From Clostridiales bacterium FE2011 (lineage in GTDB: Bacteria > Bacillota > Clostridia > Christensenellales > Aristaeellaceae), in NCBI GenBank assembly GCA_017569305.1, contig CP069418.1, positions 744,001 to 808,000 of the forward strand: a stretch of 64,000 nucleotides of DNA, written 5' to 3'. Below, one piece after another: positions 33,885 to 43,246 of this stretch (within the stretch, counting starts at the first letter, position 1; each line of letters starts with the position of its first letter). A program made the position numbers and the translations under genes. The notes beneath the pieces were generated by a model that saw nothing but the letters and a program-made list of their open reading frames with translations, searched no databases and had not been told where the DNA came from.

Positions 33885-35677
33885 CACTGCTCACCTCCGA
33901 TCGCGCCGGTGGGACAGATATGGCTGCACAGGCCGCAGCCCGCGCACAGGTTCCGGTCAATGGCCACCCGGCCGTCCACCGTGATCAGCGCGGGACAACC
34001 GATCTCCCGGATACACTTTTTACAGTTAACACACTTTGCAGTGTCAATCGCGCATTTCTTTTCCGGCTTTGTGATGGCTACGCAGGGCGATTTGAAGATG
34101 ATTGCACGGACGCCGGTTTCCTCGGCACACTCCTGCACAGCCCTGATGCTGTCTTCCAGTGCCAGGGGATCGACCGTCACGATCTTCTTAACCCCGATTC
34201 CTTCCAGTACTTTTTCAATATTGACTTTCTCCACCACGTTCCCCATCATGTTCCGGCCGGTACCTGGATGGGGCTGGTGGCCTGTCATGGCAGTAGTGGA
34301 ATTGTCCAGCACGCACAGGATCATATCCGCTTCGTTATAGACCGCGTTCACCACACCGGTCATTCCGGAAGCAAAGAAAGTGGAATCTCCCACAAAGGCA
34401 AAGCTGACCGTGTCCCGGTTCATGTGGCTCAGGCCCTGGGCCATGGTAATGCCCGCGCCCATGCACAGGCAGGTGTCCACCATATCCAGCGGCATGGCAT
34501 TTCCCAGCGTGTAACAGCCGATATCGCCGCAGAATACTGCCTTCCGGCCTTTCATTGCTTTCTTCACCGCGTAGAAAGAAGCCCTGTGCGGACAGCCGGC
34601 GCACAGCACCGGCGGACGCACCGGAAGTGCCGGTGCATCCGAAAGATCCCGCTGATCATAGCCGGTCCGGACTCCCAGGAAGGTATTCAGGATGCCTGTG
34701 CAAAGCTCCACGCTGTTTTCTCCGTTATGGGGAACGCTGCCGTCCAGTTTTCCGGAAACCCGCAGCGCCAGGTGATGCTTTCCGGCTGCTTTCAGGATCT
34801 GCTCCTCAATAAACGGGCTGAGTTCCTCAATGCACAGCACCTCCTTCACGCCTTCCAGGGCCTTCAGGATGAAATCCTCCGGGAACGGGAATGCCGTGGC
34901 AATCCGGATCAGCCGGACCCCCTCATGGCCTTTCAGACACTCTTTGACGTAGGTATAACTCACACCGGAGGTAACAACCGCTTTCTCTGAGGCTTCGCCT
35001 TCGACGGTGTTGAACCGGAAGGAAGAGAAATCCCTGCCGACTTCCACATTGCGTGCTTCCATTTTGCCGTGGTTGATGTAGGACAGCCGCGGGAAAATCA
35101 CCCACCGGCCTGGATCCCGTTCAAAGCCTTCATACGCCTTCGGTGCGAAGCTGTCCGGGGTTTCCACGGAGGCATAGGCATGGCAGACCCTGGTGGTCGG
35201 CCGGAAAAGTACAGGCGTGCTGTATTTCTCGGAATACGCAAAGGCCTCCTGGATCATCTCATACGCTTCTTCCGGTGAAGAAGGATCAAATACCGGGATA
35301 CGGCAGAAATCCGCATACCTGCGGGTATCCTGCTCCGTCTGGGAGGAGATGGGACCCGGATCGTCCGCGCTCACAATCACCAGCCCGCCCTTCACGCCGA
35401 TATAGGCCACAGACATCAGCGGGTCAGAAGCAACGTTCAGGCCCATCTGTTTCATTGTGACCATCGCCCGGGCGCCGCTGTAGGCAGCCGCAGCGGCTAC
35501 TTCCAGCGCGGCTTTCTCATTGACGGACCATTCCAGATGCAGGCCATCATGCGGATAGTGGGAGATCGTCTCTATGATCTCGGAAGACGGCGTACCGGGA
35601 TACCCCGCCACAAGATTCACCCCTGCGGCCAGCGCTCCCAGCGCAATTGCGCCGTTTCCCATAACGTACTGTTTCAT
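33884..35677 (-). CDS. iorA: Indolepyruvate:ferredoxin oxidoreductase, alpha subunit
   Basis: 597 residues. The N-terminal pyrimidine domain has GYPGTPSSEI, the TPP domain has LCAGCPHRASFYAVKKA and FVGDSTFFASGMTGVVNAVYN, and the C-terminus carries two 4Fe-4S clusters, CVNCKKCIREIGCP and CAGCGLCSHICP. The start is ATG 35677, with GAGG 7 nt upstream. Cytoplasmic. First gene of iorA-iorB-paaK with a promoter at 35727-35755. It points to fermentation of aromatic amino acids to arylacetates. Confidence 0.96.
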   Translation of the reverse strand: MKQYVMGNGAIALGALAAGVNLVAGYPGTPSSEIIETISHYPHDGLHLEWSVNEKAALEVAAAAAYSGARAMVTMKQMGLNVASDPLMSVAYIGVKGGLVIVSADDPGPISSQTEQDTRRYADFCRIPVFDPSSPEEAYEMIQEAFAYSEKYSTPVLFRPTTRVCHAYASVETPDSFAPKAYEGFERDPGRWVIFPRLSYINHGKMEARNVEVGRDFSSFRFNTVEGEASEKAVVTSGVSYTYVKECLKGHEGVRLIRIATAFPFPEDFILKALEGVKEVLCIEELSPFIEEQILKAAGKHHLALRVSGKLDGSVPHNGENSVELCTGILNTFLGVRTGYDQRDLSDAPALPVRPPVLCAGCPHRASFYAVKKAMKGRKAVFCGDIGCYTLGNAMPLDMVDTCLCMGAGITMAQGLSHMNRDTVSFAFVGDSTFFASGMTGVVNAVYNEADMILCVLDNSTTAMTGHQPHPGTGRNMMGNVVEKVNIEKVLEGIGVKKIVTVDPLALEDSIRAVQECAEETGVRAIIFKSPCVAITKPEKKCAIDTAKCVNCKKCIREIGCPALITVDGRVAIDRNLCAGCGLCSHICPTGAIGGEQ

Positions 35678-35726
35678 TTGCTCACCTCTGAAATGATAAA
35701 CGGATCTCTGTTTTTGCCGTTTTCTT

Positions 35727-35755
35727 ATCTTACCATCCGGCACAGGACAGGACAA
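35727..35755 (-). promoter_or_regulatory. Candidate promoter of iorA-iorB-paaK
   Basis: Minus-strand TTGTCC (35750-35755), 17-nt spacer, TAAGAT (35727-35732), about 50 nt before iorA. Both boxes are 4/6 matches. Confidence 0.5.
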
Positions 35756-35774
35756 TAACGAAACGGGGAAAGAA

Positions 35775-35809
35775 CAGAGAAAAACCGCCGGAGCATACGC
35801 TCCGGCGGT
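35775..35809 (-). terminator. Terminator after the flavoprotein reductase gene
   Basis: Eleven-base-pair stem ACCGCCGGAGC/GCTCCGGCGGT (35784-35794, 35799-35809), 4-nt loop, followed on the minus strand by TTTTTCTC. Confidence 0.92.
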
Positions 35810-35832
35810 CAGGTTCAGTTGTCCGTAAAGCT

Positions 35833-37593
35833 TTATTTGGCCAGGTAAGCCATGGCACTTTCCGCCGCGATCCGGCCGAAGATGACGATATCCGCCACCG
35901 CGTTGCCGCCCAGGCGGTTGCCGCCATGCACGCCGCCGCAGACCTCACCGGCTGCGAACAGTCCGGGAATGGCAGCGCCGTCGGTATTGATGACCTCAGC
36001 CGCGGTATTGATCTTCACGCCGCCCATGGTGTGGTGAATACCGGGAGCGATCTTGATGGCGTAATACGGCGGGGTGGTCAGGTCTTCATTCATACCGGTG
36101 GTTCGGCCGAACTGGGTATCCCGCTTGTTCTTCACGATCTCGTTCCAGTCAGCCAGCGTCGTTGCCAGCGTCGCGGGATCGATGTTCAGCTGTTCCGCCA
36201 GGCCTTCGATCGTATCCGCCTGAACGGTAATGCCGCTCTTCACATACTTTTCAATGGCCTTCAGGTTATCCCGCAGCTTCTGGTCAAAGATGATGTAGGC
36301 ATAGCTGCCTTCCTGGGCCAGTTCCGCCGCGGATACCGCGTCACGGGTCAGCAGTTCGTTGGTAAAACGTACGCCGCTCTGGTTCACCAGGATAGCGCCG
36401 TCGCCCCGGACCGATTCAGTAATCAGGATGGAGGTCGTCTGTTCCACGGTGGGATGGAGCTGGATCTGCTCAATATCCACCAGGTCGGCTCCAAGTGCCT
36501 GCGCCATCACGATACCGTCGCCGGTTGCGCCCGGCGCGTTGGTGGTCACCGTACCCTTCAGGTCAGGACGGTAGGTGGTGTACATTTCCTCGTTGGCTCC
36601 AAATCCGCCGCTGGCCAGGATCACAGCCTTGGCGTTGATGGTATAGACCGCGTCCGGGCCCTCCGCCTTCACGCCGGTGATCTTTCCGTCCGCGTCCGCT
36701 ATCAGTTCGGTTGCCGCGGTTTCCAGCATCACTTCCACGCCCAGCTCATTCAGCTTCGCGGAGAAGCGGTCCACCAGGTACGCGCCGACGCCGGAACCGT
36801 CCGCCGGAGCGTGGATACGGTTCACGGAAGCGCCGCCGGAGAAGGATATCTTTGGCAGTTCCGCCCCGATGGTATCCAGCCAGTCAATGGCTCCCGCGGA
36901 GCTGTTGGCCATTACAGCCACCAGGGAGGAGTCGTTCAGCGCGTGGCCGCCCTTCATGGTGTCAGCCGCAAACAGCGCGTTGGAATCCTTAATTCCCTGT
37001 TCCTTCTGGTAATGGGTTTCAGAAGCGTTCATGCCGCCGGTGGCCTTGGTGGTGTTGCCGCCCACGTAAGGCATTTTCTCCAGGATCACAAAATCCTTTC
37101 CGGCCTGCTGCAGCATGATGGCTGCGGTCATACCCGCGCCGCCGGCACCGATGATCACGATTTCCGTATCAATCGTCTTTTCTTCCTTGGGACCGGCGTC
37201 CTTGGTGTCTTTGCGATTCGCGTCCAGCACCGCAATGTCCGCGCCTGCCTGCTCCAGGGCGGAGGTCGCGGCGGCGATAATCGCGTTACTGGTCACGGTG
37301 GCACCGCTCACGGTATCCACGTTCGGAGTCTGCGCGTTCATAATGGCCATGGCCATTTTTTCCGCGGCGATGCCGCCCAGCTCGGGCGTTTCCCCGGTGG
37401 CGTCCACCAGCACGGTCTCAATCTCGTTTTCGCTCACCTGCACCGTCACCTTGACCGGCACAAAGATGCCCTGGGCTTCCCCGGTATAGGCTCCGGGCGT
37501 AAACAGGGACTCCTCCGGCTGCGCTTCCGCGAATACCGCGGCGGATACCAGCAGCAGGGCGAACGTCAGAATCAGGCAAAACAGCTTTTTCAT
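35833..37593 (-). CDS. Secreted FMN/FAD flavoprotein reductase (fumarate reductase-like)
   Basis: 586 residues. A signal peptide (MKKLFCLILTFALLLVSAAVFAEA) is followed by an FMN-binding domain with the flavinylation motif SGATVTS (96-102, flavin on T99). Next comes an FAD_binding_2 domain from residue 143 (IVIIGAGGAGMTAA) with active-site features RGDGAILVNQSGVRFTNELLTRD and HHTMGGVKIN. It ends GEVCGGVHGGNRLGGNAVADIVIFGR. The layout matches extracellular reductases of fumarate, urocanate, methacrylate or arylacrylates. It needs an ApbE flavin transferase, not seen here. The acceptor is unknown; closeness to iorA hints at an aromatic acrylate. Confidence 0.9.
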   Translation of the reverse strand: MKKLFCLILTFALLLVSAAVFAEAQPEESLFTPGAYTGEAQGIFVPVKVTVQVSENEIETVLVDATGETPELGGIAAEKMAMAIMNAQTPNVDTVSGATVTSNAIIAAATSALEQAGADIAVLDANRKDTKDAGPKEEKTIDTEIVIIGAGGAGMTAAIMLQQAGKDFVILEKMPYVGGNTTKATGGMNASETHYQKEQGIKDSNALFAADTMKGGHALNDSSLVAVMANSSAGAIDWLDTIGAELPKISFSGGASVNRIHAPADGSGVGAYLVDRFSAKLNELGVEVMLETAATELIADADGKITGVKAEGPDAVYTINAKAVILASGGFGANEEMYTTYRPDLKGTVTTNAPGATGDGIVMAQALGADLVDIEQIQLHPTVEQTTSILITESVRGDGAILVNQSGVRFTNELLTRDAVSAAELAQEGSYAYIIFDQKLRDNLKAIEKYVKSGITVQADTIEGLAEQLNIDPATLATTLADWNEIVKNKRDTQFGRTTGMNEDLTTPPYYAIKIAPGIHHTMGGVKINTAAEVINTDGAAIPGLFAAGEVCGGVHGGNRLGGNAVADIVIFGRIAAESAMAYLAK

Positions 37594-37689
37594 CGGTTTT
37601 CCTCCATTCGGTCATGTTCAGTTGTCAGTCAGTTTTCATCCGTCTTCATCTTACTATATCCGCCGAATCACTGTCAATAAATGTCAGCA

Positions 37690-37728
37690 GGTAAAAAAGA
37701 GGGGAACGGATCCGCAGACCCGTTCCCC
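37690..37728 (-). terminator. Terminator of the LplABC-type importer operon
   Basis: Nine-base-pair stem GGGGAACGG/CCGTTCCCC (37701-37709, 37720-37728) followed on the minus strand by TCTTTTTT. Confidence 0.9.
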
Positions 37729-37747
37729 AAAGTCAGGAGATTACCGT

Positions 37748-39280
37748 TTATTTCATGTAGCGGTCATAGGCAGCCTGATAGACAGCCAGCACGTCCGCCA
37801 GGCCCATACGTTCAACCTGAGCCACATACTCGTCAAACTTGTCCAGCGGTTCAACGCCCATGATGAACTTATCAATGGTCTCGTTCATATAGGTTTCGAT
37901 TTCGGTGTACTTTTCATTGATGATACCCTGTTCATCATTGGTGAACGCCAGCGTCGGGAATGCGTCGCCGATATGGCCTTCCTGCTCGTAGATATCACGG
38001 ATCCGGTTGACCTCGTCGCTGACGAAGGCACGCTCATAACGGGCGTCCTGCAGCAGGGTCAGCATGCTCTGGATACCGAAGGAACGGAGGGCGTCCTGGG
38101 GAGACAGGCCGTCGGGGTTGTTCATGATCAGGTCGGAATACTTGTAGTCGCCGTCCACAATGTTGAAGTGGGTGCCTTCTTCGCCGAAGTTCATCAGGAT
38201 CATGCCTTCTTCGCTGTAGACGTAGTCCAGCAGCTTGAGGGCGGCCTTCTTCTGTTCTTCAGTCGCGCCGACAAAGATACCGGCGTTCCAGTCCTCATCC
38301 ACGGTGATGGGCTGCAGCTGGTCACGGGTCTCGCTGATGCCGGTGGGGCCTTCCGGAGGAACGGCGCCGACGATGTTGATATCGGTTTCCACATCCTTGA
38401 ACAGGTTGGCTACGTTGTCAATGTAGGCGCTCCAGTCATAGCTCATGAACACCTGGTTGTTGGTCCAGGCGCTGTACCACGCGGTCTTGTCGCGGGTCAG
38501 GTATTCCTGGTCGATCAGACCTTCCGCATAGCAGCGGTTCAGCCATTCAAGCGCGTCCTTCATCCGGGGATCGGTGGCGCCGAACTTCACCTGGCCGTCT
38601 TCCGCGAAGAAGGTCTCGGCGATGCCCCAGTTGTTGATGAAGGGGATCACGTTGCCGCGGTTGTTGCTGCCGTTCTTGCGCACCGCAAAGGGGATCTCAT
38701 CCGCTTCGCCGTTGCCGTTGGGATCGCCTTCCTTGATGGCTTTGAACACGTTGTACAGGTCTTCCGTGGTCTTCGGGGTTTCCAGTCCCAGCTTGTCCAG
38801 CCAGTCCTGGCGCCAGAAGTAGAGCTTGCCGGCGGTGATGGCCGTCCGCTGTCCGATAAACCGCATGATGCCGTCCGCGTCGGAAACCTTGCGGCGGATC
38901 TCCGCGTCGCTGTAGACCTTCCACAGGTTCGGGGTGTCGGTCTCGTTGATCAGCTCATTCAGGGGAGTCCAGGCGTCCTTGTACAGCAGCAGGTCCTTCG
39001 CTTTGTACTGCACGATGGTGGGCAGGTCGCCGCCGGCCATCAGCAGGCCGTATTTCTCCGCCAGGTTCTCGGTGGGAGCGGAGATAATCTCAATCTTGAT
39101 TCCCAGCTTTTCCTGCAGGACGTCAATGGTCCACAGGCCGTTGCGGAAAGGCATATTCTCACGGTCGGAACCCCAGATGGTGATCGTCACGGGTTCTTCC
39201 GCGGACGCGGCTGCCATAAAGGACAGCGGCAGCAGGGCAACTGCCAGGAGCAGCGCCAGGAGACGGGAAAAGTGTTTCAT
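37748..39280 (-). CDS. Extracellular solute-binding protein (LplA-like)
   Basis: 510-residue binding protein of a CUT1 subclass that takes up complex saccharides. The signal peptide is MKHFSRLLALLLAVALLPLSFMAAASAEE without a lipobox Cys. Motifs typical of LplA are NLAEKYGLLMAGGDLPTIV, KLYFWRQDWLDKLGLETPKTT, GDPNGNGEADEIPF and EEGMILMNFGEEG. Unlike the other importers in the window, this gene comes last, after both permease genes, and ends in a strong terminator. AGGAGG precedes the ATG. The ligand cannot be read from sequence. Confidence 0.93.
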   Translation of the reverse strand: MKHFSRLLALLLAVALLPLSFMAAASAEEPVTITIWGSDRENMPFRNGLWTIDVLQEKLGIKIEIISAPTENLAEKYGLLMAGGDLPTIVQYKAKDLLLYKDAWTPLNELINETDTPNLWKVYSDAEIRRKVSDADGIMRFIGQRTAITAGKLYFWRQDWLDKLGLETPKTTEDLYNVFKAIKEGDPNGNGEADEIPFAVRKNGSNNRGNVIPFINNWGIAETFFAEDGQVKFGATDPRMKDALEWLNRCYAEGLIDQEYLTRDKTAWYSAWTNNQVFMSYDWSAYIDNVANLFKDVETDINIVGAVPPEGPTGISETRDQLQPITVDEDWNAGIFVGATEEQKKAALKLLDYVYSEEGMILMNFGEEGTHFNIVDGDYKYSDLIMNNPDGLSPQDALRSFGIQSMLTLLQDARYERAFVSDEVNRIRDIYEQEGHIGDAFPTLAFTNDEQGIINEKYTEIETYMNETIDKFIMGVEPLDKFDEYVAQVERMGLADVLAVYQAAYDRYMK

Positions 39281-39349
39281 GATTCTTCCTCCTTCTGTGA
39301 TTTGGTAATGCTATCAAAACCCCATCCTCCGGGGGTCAGACCAAAGTCA

Positions 39350-40240
39350 TTACTCCTTCACGGAGCCTACCATAACGCCCTTGACAAAATACCGCTGCAC
39401 AAAGGGATAGATGCACAGCATCGGCAGCATGGCCACCACGATCGTGGCATACTTGATTCCCTCCGCCATCACGTTTTCCGTACTGCTGGCATTCTCCACA
39501 ATCTCGTTCAGCAGCACCACCTGGCGGAGAATAATCTGCAGCGGATTCAGTTCCTTGTTTGTTGTCAGGTACATCACCGCCGGGAAATAGCTGTTCCAGT
39601 GTCCTACGGCATAGAACATTCCGATGGTCATCAGGCTGGCCAGGCTCAGGGGCAATACAATCCGGAACAGCACGCCGAAATCCCGGCACCCGTCCAGCTC
39701 CGCCGCCTCCACCAGGCTCTCCGGAATCTGGCGGAAGAAGGTACGCATCAGGATCATGTTATAGGTACTCACTGCGCCTGGCAGCAGAATCGCCCAGATT
39801 GTATTCAGCAGTCCCAGGCCTTTGACCACCAGGAATGTGGGAATCATGCCTCCGCCGAAGAACATGGTGAAGGTGCACATCAGGGTCAGGAAGCGGCGTC
39901 CCACCATTTTCTTCTGGCTCAGCGCCCATGCGCCGAATACCGTCAGCACCAGGTTAATGGCCGTGCCCAGGAAAGTATAGATCAGGGTGTTTCTGTAGCT
40001 CTGCCACAGCATCGGATATACAAAAACTTTCTGATAGGCCTTCACATGTGCCCGCACAGGGATGAGGAAAACGTCTCCCCGGAGGATTGCCGTCTCCTCG
40101 GAAAAAGATGCCGCAATCACATAGATGGCAGGATACAGCATAATGGCACTGACCAGCAGCAGGACAATGGTATTGATGATCACAAAGGCCCTGCGGCCGG
40201 GGGATACCCGGATTCCGGTATGTCTGCGCGTAAGTTCCAT
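39350..40240 (-). CDS. ABC transporter permease (LplC/MalG type)
   Basis: 296 residues, six membrane helices, EAA motif EAAELDGCRDFGVLFRIVLP. The start at ATG 40240 has GGAGG 7 nt upstream. Follows the LplB-type permease by 14 nt. No ATPase gene is present locally, so it must share one. The 69-nt gap to the binding-protein gene holds no obvious hairpin. Confidence 0.93.
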   Translation of the reverse strand: MELTRRHTGIRVSPGRRAFVIINTIVLLLVSAIMLYPAIYVIAASFSEETAILRGDVFLIPVRAHVKAYQKVFVYPMLWQSYRNTLIYTFLGTAINLVLTVFGAWALSQKKMVGRRFLTLMCTFTMFFGGGMIPTFLVVKGLGLLNTIWAILLPGAVSTYNMILMRTFFRQIPESLVEAAELDGCRDFGVLFRIVLPLSLASLMTIGMFYAVGHWNSYFPAVMYLTTNKELNPLQIILRQVVLLNEIVENASSTENVMAEGIKYATIVVAMLPMLCIYPFVQRYFVKGVMVGSVKE

Positions 40241-40254
40241 ACTCGTTCCTCCCC

Positions 40255-41175
40255 TCACCACAGACTCGTATCACTGTAACGGCGGCTGAGCCAGTTCGCA
40301 AAAATGACCATTCCAAAGCCAATCACGCTCTGGAACATACCCACAGCCGTGGCATAGCTGTACTCGCCGCCCTTGAGTCCGCGGCGGTACACATAGGTGC
40401 CGATCACATCGCTGGTTTCCTGGTTTGCGCTGTTCTGCAGAAGCAGGATGGTCTCATAGCCGGCGTCCAGCACGTGACCCAGCCGCATGATCAGCAGCAC
40501 CACAATCGTCCCCGCGATTCCCGGCAGCGTGATGTGCCAGGTCTGGCGGAGATGTCCGCCTCCGTCCACCCGGCAGGCTTCATACAGGTCACCGTTGATT
40601 CCGCTGATGGCCGCCAGGAAGATGATGGAGTTCCAGCCGATGTTCTTCCACAGGTTCATGATTGTATAGATCGTGCGGAAGGATTCCGGCTGGGTCATAA
40701 AATATTTCCGTTCCCCGCCCAGTGCGGCAATCAGGTTGTTGACGATGCCGCTGGAGGGAGACAGGAACTGCACCACCATACTGGCCAGCACAACGCTGGA
40801 AATGAAGTACGGCATATAGGTGATGGTCTGTACCGTCTTCTTGAACCGGCGTTGCTGAACCTCATTCAGCAGCAGTGCCAGGATGATCGCCGCCGGGAAA
40901 TTGAAGACCAGGTCGTACAGATTGATCAGCAGCGTGTTGCGCAGCAGTCTCCATAAATAGATGGAATTGAAAAACTGTTTGAAGTATTTGATGCCCACCC
41001 ACGGACTTCTGTCAAATCCAAGGAACGCATTGTAATCCTTAAATGCAATGGACAGGCCCAGCATAGGCCCGTAGCGGAATATGACGTAATATAAAAAGAC
41101 AGGCAAAAACATCAAATACAGGTATCTGGATGCCCAGATCCTGCGCCAGAGCCGCGCGCCGCGGGATGTATGCAT
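40255..41175 (-). CDS. ABC transporter permease (LplB/MalF type)
   Basis: 306 residues, six membrane helices, with LplB-type features FRYGPMLGLSIAFKDYN and EACRVDGGGHLRQTWHITLP (EAA loop). The start is ATG 41175 with GGAGG 8 nt upstream. First transporter gene, 95 nt downstream of the AraC-type sensor-regulator that likely controls it. Confidence 0.93.
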   Translation of the reverse strand: MHTSRGARLWRRIWASRYLYLMFLPVFLYYVIFRYGPMLGLSIAFKDYNAFLGFDRSPWVGIKYFKQFFNSIYLWRLLRNTLLINLYDLVFNFPAAIILALLLNEVQQRRFKKTVQTITYMPYFISSVVLASMVVQFLSPSSGIVNNLIAALGGERKYFMTQPESFRTIYTIMNLWKNIGWNSIIFLAAISGINGDLYEACRVDGGGHLRQTWHITLPGIAGTIVVLLIMRLGHVLDAGYETILLLQNSANQETSDVIGTYVYRRGLKGGEYSYATAVGMFQSVIGFGMVIFANWLSRRYSDTSLW

Positions 41176-41270
41176 GAGGTCCACCTCCGTTGGTTTGAAG
41201 GTAGCATGAAAACACGCCCGCAGGCTATCTGCCATTCTGTGAAACTGGCTTCAGATTTGCTGAAAAGCGA

Positions 41271-43181
41271 TCATCCATTCTGCGAATGCATCGCCTGATT
41301 TGACACTCTGTACTGTCCCGGCGTAACGCCCGTGGCCTTTTTAAACGTGCGGATCAGCGTATTCTGGTTCTCTATTCCGACTCTTTCACCGATTTCCCGC
41401 AGCGTCAGATCCGTTTCCTTCAGCAGTCGTTTTGTCTCTGCCATCCGGATATCTGTCAGGTATTTCAGGAAACTGGTCTCCCCCACCTTCCGGAATACAA
41501 GACCGATGTAGCTGGGCGACATGCCCAGGGCTTCCCCTGCACTGTCCAGGGAGATTTCATGCATGTATTCCTTCCGGATGTATTCAGTCAGCCGCGCGTA
41601 ATGCTTCTCTTCCCGGCTTTCCTCGCCGCTGCGCAGGTCGATCATCGCATCCACAAGCGATTCTGCCGCTCGTTCTTTTTCGCGGATTCCGCCCAGGCCG
41701 ATGGCACAGGGGCACTCCCCGAACACCTGTTCACGGCAGACTTGCAGCCATTGCCCGACCGACGCGGTTTCGGACGGCTCTCCGTTCAGGTTGAACAGGA
41801 TCAGGATCAGTCCGTCCGTCCGTCTGGCACACCAGACCCGCAGCAATCCCAGGTCGGATTCTGCTGCCAGGGTTTCAATACGATCCGCCGTATTTGCTCC
41901 CGTCCGTGCTTCCAGTCGTTCCAGGTCCCGCGGCGCTGTTTCAGCCACGGCAATCCGCACCAGCCCATAGGGCAGTTCCACACCGACCTTGGCCAGCGTT
42001 TCGCCAGCGTCTCCCTTCAGGCGGCCTTCCATCCAGTCGTTCAGCAGCCGGTTCTTCAGCAGCCGGTTCACTTCCCGGTTGGAAAGCGTCAGTTCATGGT
42101 TTTCCGCCGAAATCAGGTGGATGGCGTCGTCCAGCATCTTATATTCATTTCCCCGGTTGTCATCCGGCAAGCTGCGGCACAGTTGCCGGACGTTACCCAG
42201 CAGTCTCTCCAGCGGCGCATACAGGCGCCTGGAGGCAAGCACAGCCGCCACAAGGCCGATCGCCATGCAAATGCCCATCACCAGCATCACCACATCCCGC
42301 AGGCGCAGGCTGGGTTTCAGCAGTTCACTGTAAGGAATGACAGCGGTACAGTTCAGCCCCTCAGCGGCCGTTTCCATGCTCAGCACACCGTATTCGCTGC
42401 CGTTATAGCGAATCCGGTTTTGTTTTTCCTGTACATACTGCCGGCTGATTGCGGCGCTGTCTTCTGTGTCCGTCGGGATCACCGGGATGCCTTCCCCGTC
42501 CGTCAGCAGCAGCGTCCCGGCGTCGCTTTCCGGCAGGCAGGCATACAGCCTGTCCGCATTCAGCTGGAAGAAAGCATAGCTTTTCCCGGCCTGTGCGTTC
42601 AGCGGCAGGCTGCTGACAAAGACCAGCACCGGTTCCTTGCTCAGGATCCGGCTGACCGTCCCGTTCCCCGCATAGCGGCCCAGCGCCACCGTGCCCGGTA
42701 CGGAACGCTCTCCGATCATCTTCTCCAGTGTAATGCCGTCGATCCGGCTGTAATAGTCTGCCGCCCGATAGCTGCTCTCCCCGGTAATAATGATGTCCAT
42801 GCCTTCCGCGTAAATACCGATATCCGCCATGGTGTTGCTGAAGGCCTTCATCTGCTGCAGTTTTTCAATGATGCCCCGTTTGGTCAGGATATCCTTCGGT
42901 GTTTCCTCCATCAGGTGCAGGTACTTCTGCACGCTGCTGTCATTGCTGATCTGCCAGGAGAAAGACTTCACCTGCTCAATCTCCCGGTTCACCGCTGCCA
43001 CGGTACTGCGGAGCAGCGCCTCCTGTTGCTGCCAGGTATCCCGGATCACCTGGTCCGAAGTCCGGTCATAGATAATCCATCCCGTCAGCGAGGTCGTCAG
43101 CAGCGTAAAGAGCAAAAGCAAAACAACCATCTGCAGCTGAACCCTGCGATGGCGTGTTTTGTTTTCCGCTCTGTGTATCAT
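41271..43181 (-). CDS. Membrane-bound AraC-family sensor-regulator
   Basis: 636 residues. N-terminal membrane helix (VVLLLLFTLLTTSLTGWIIY, about 18-38), an extracellular dCache-like sensing region (40-290), a second helix (about 298-318, VVMLVMGICMAIGLVAAVLA), a short HAMP-like linker, a cytoplasmic domain, and a C-terminal AraC-type double HTH. The HTH includes SLDSAGEALGMSPSYIGLVFRKVG and IGERVGIENQNTLIRTFKKATGVTPGQYR. Such single-protein sensors usually sit beside LplABC-type importers and sense polysaccharide fragments. The start at ATG 43181 is supported by AAGG 8 nt upstream and its own promoter. Regulation of the downstream importer is inferred. Confidence 0.9.
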   Translation of the reverse strand: MIHRAENKTRHRRVQLQMVVLLLLFTLLTTSLTGWIIYDRTSDQVIRDTWQQQEALLRSTVAAVNREIEQVKSFSWQISNDSSVQKYLHLMEETPKDILTKRGIIEKLQQMKAFSNTMADIGIYAEGMDIIITGESSYRAADYYSRIDGITLEKMIGERSVPGTVALGRYAGNGTVSRILSKEPVLVFVSSLPLNAQAGKSYAFFQLNADRLYACLPESDAGTLLLTDGEGIPVIPTDTEDSAAISRQYVQEKQNRIRYNGSEYGVLSMETAAEGLNCTAVIPYSELLKPSLRLRDVVMLVMGICMAIGLVAAVLASRRLYAPLERLLGNVRQLCRSLPDDNRGNEYKMLDDAIHLISAENHELTLSNREVNRLLKNRLLNDWMEGRLKGDAGETLAKVGVELPYGLVRIAVAETAPRDLERLEARTGANTADRIETLAAESDLGLLRVWCARRTDGLILILFNLNGEPSETASVGQWLQVCREQVFGECPCAIGLGGIREKERAAESLVDAMIDLRSGEESREEKHYARLTEYIRKEYMHEISLDSAGEALGMSPSYIGLVFRKVGETSFLKYLTDIRMAETKRLLKETDLTLREIGERVGIENQNTLIRTFKKATGVTPGQYRVSNQAMHSQNG

Positions 43182-43216
43182 GGGCTGAACCTTCTGTCTT
43201 TTTTTGTGATGAGAAG

Positions 43217-43246
43217 AGTATAACACAATCCCTTACGGGATCTCAA
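43217..43246 (-). promoter_or_regulatory. Promoter of the AraC-type sensor-regulator
   Basis: Minus-strand TTGAGA (43241-43246), 18-nt spacer, TATACT (43217-43222). It overlaps the 3' end of the racemase gene, marking the boundary between the amino-acid and sugar importer operons. Confidence 0.7.
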
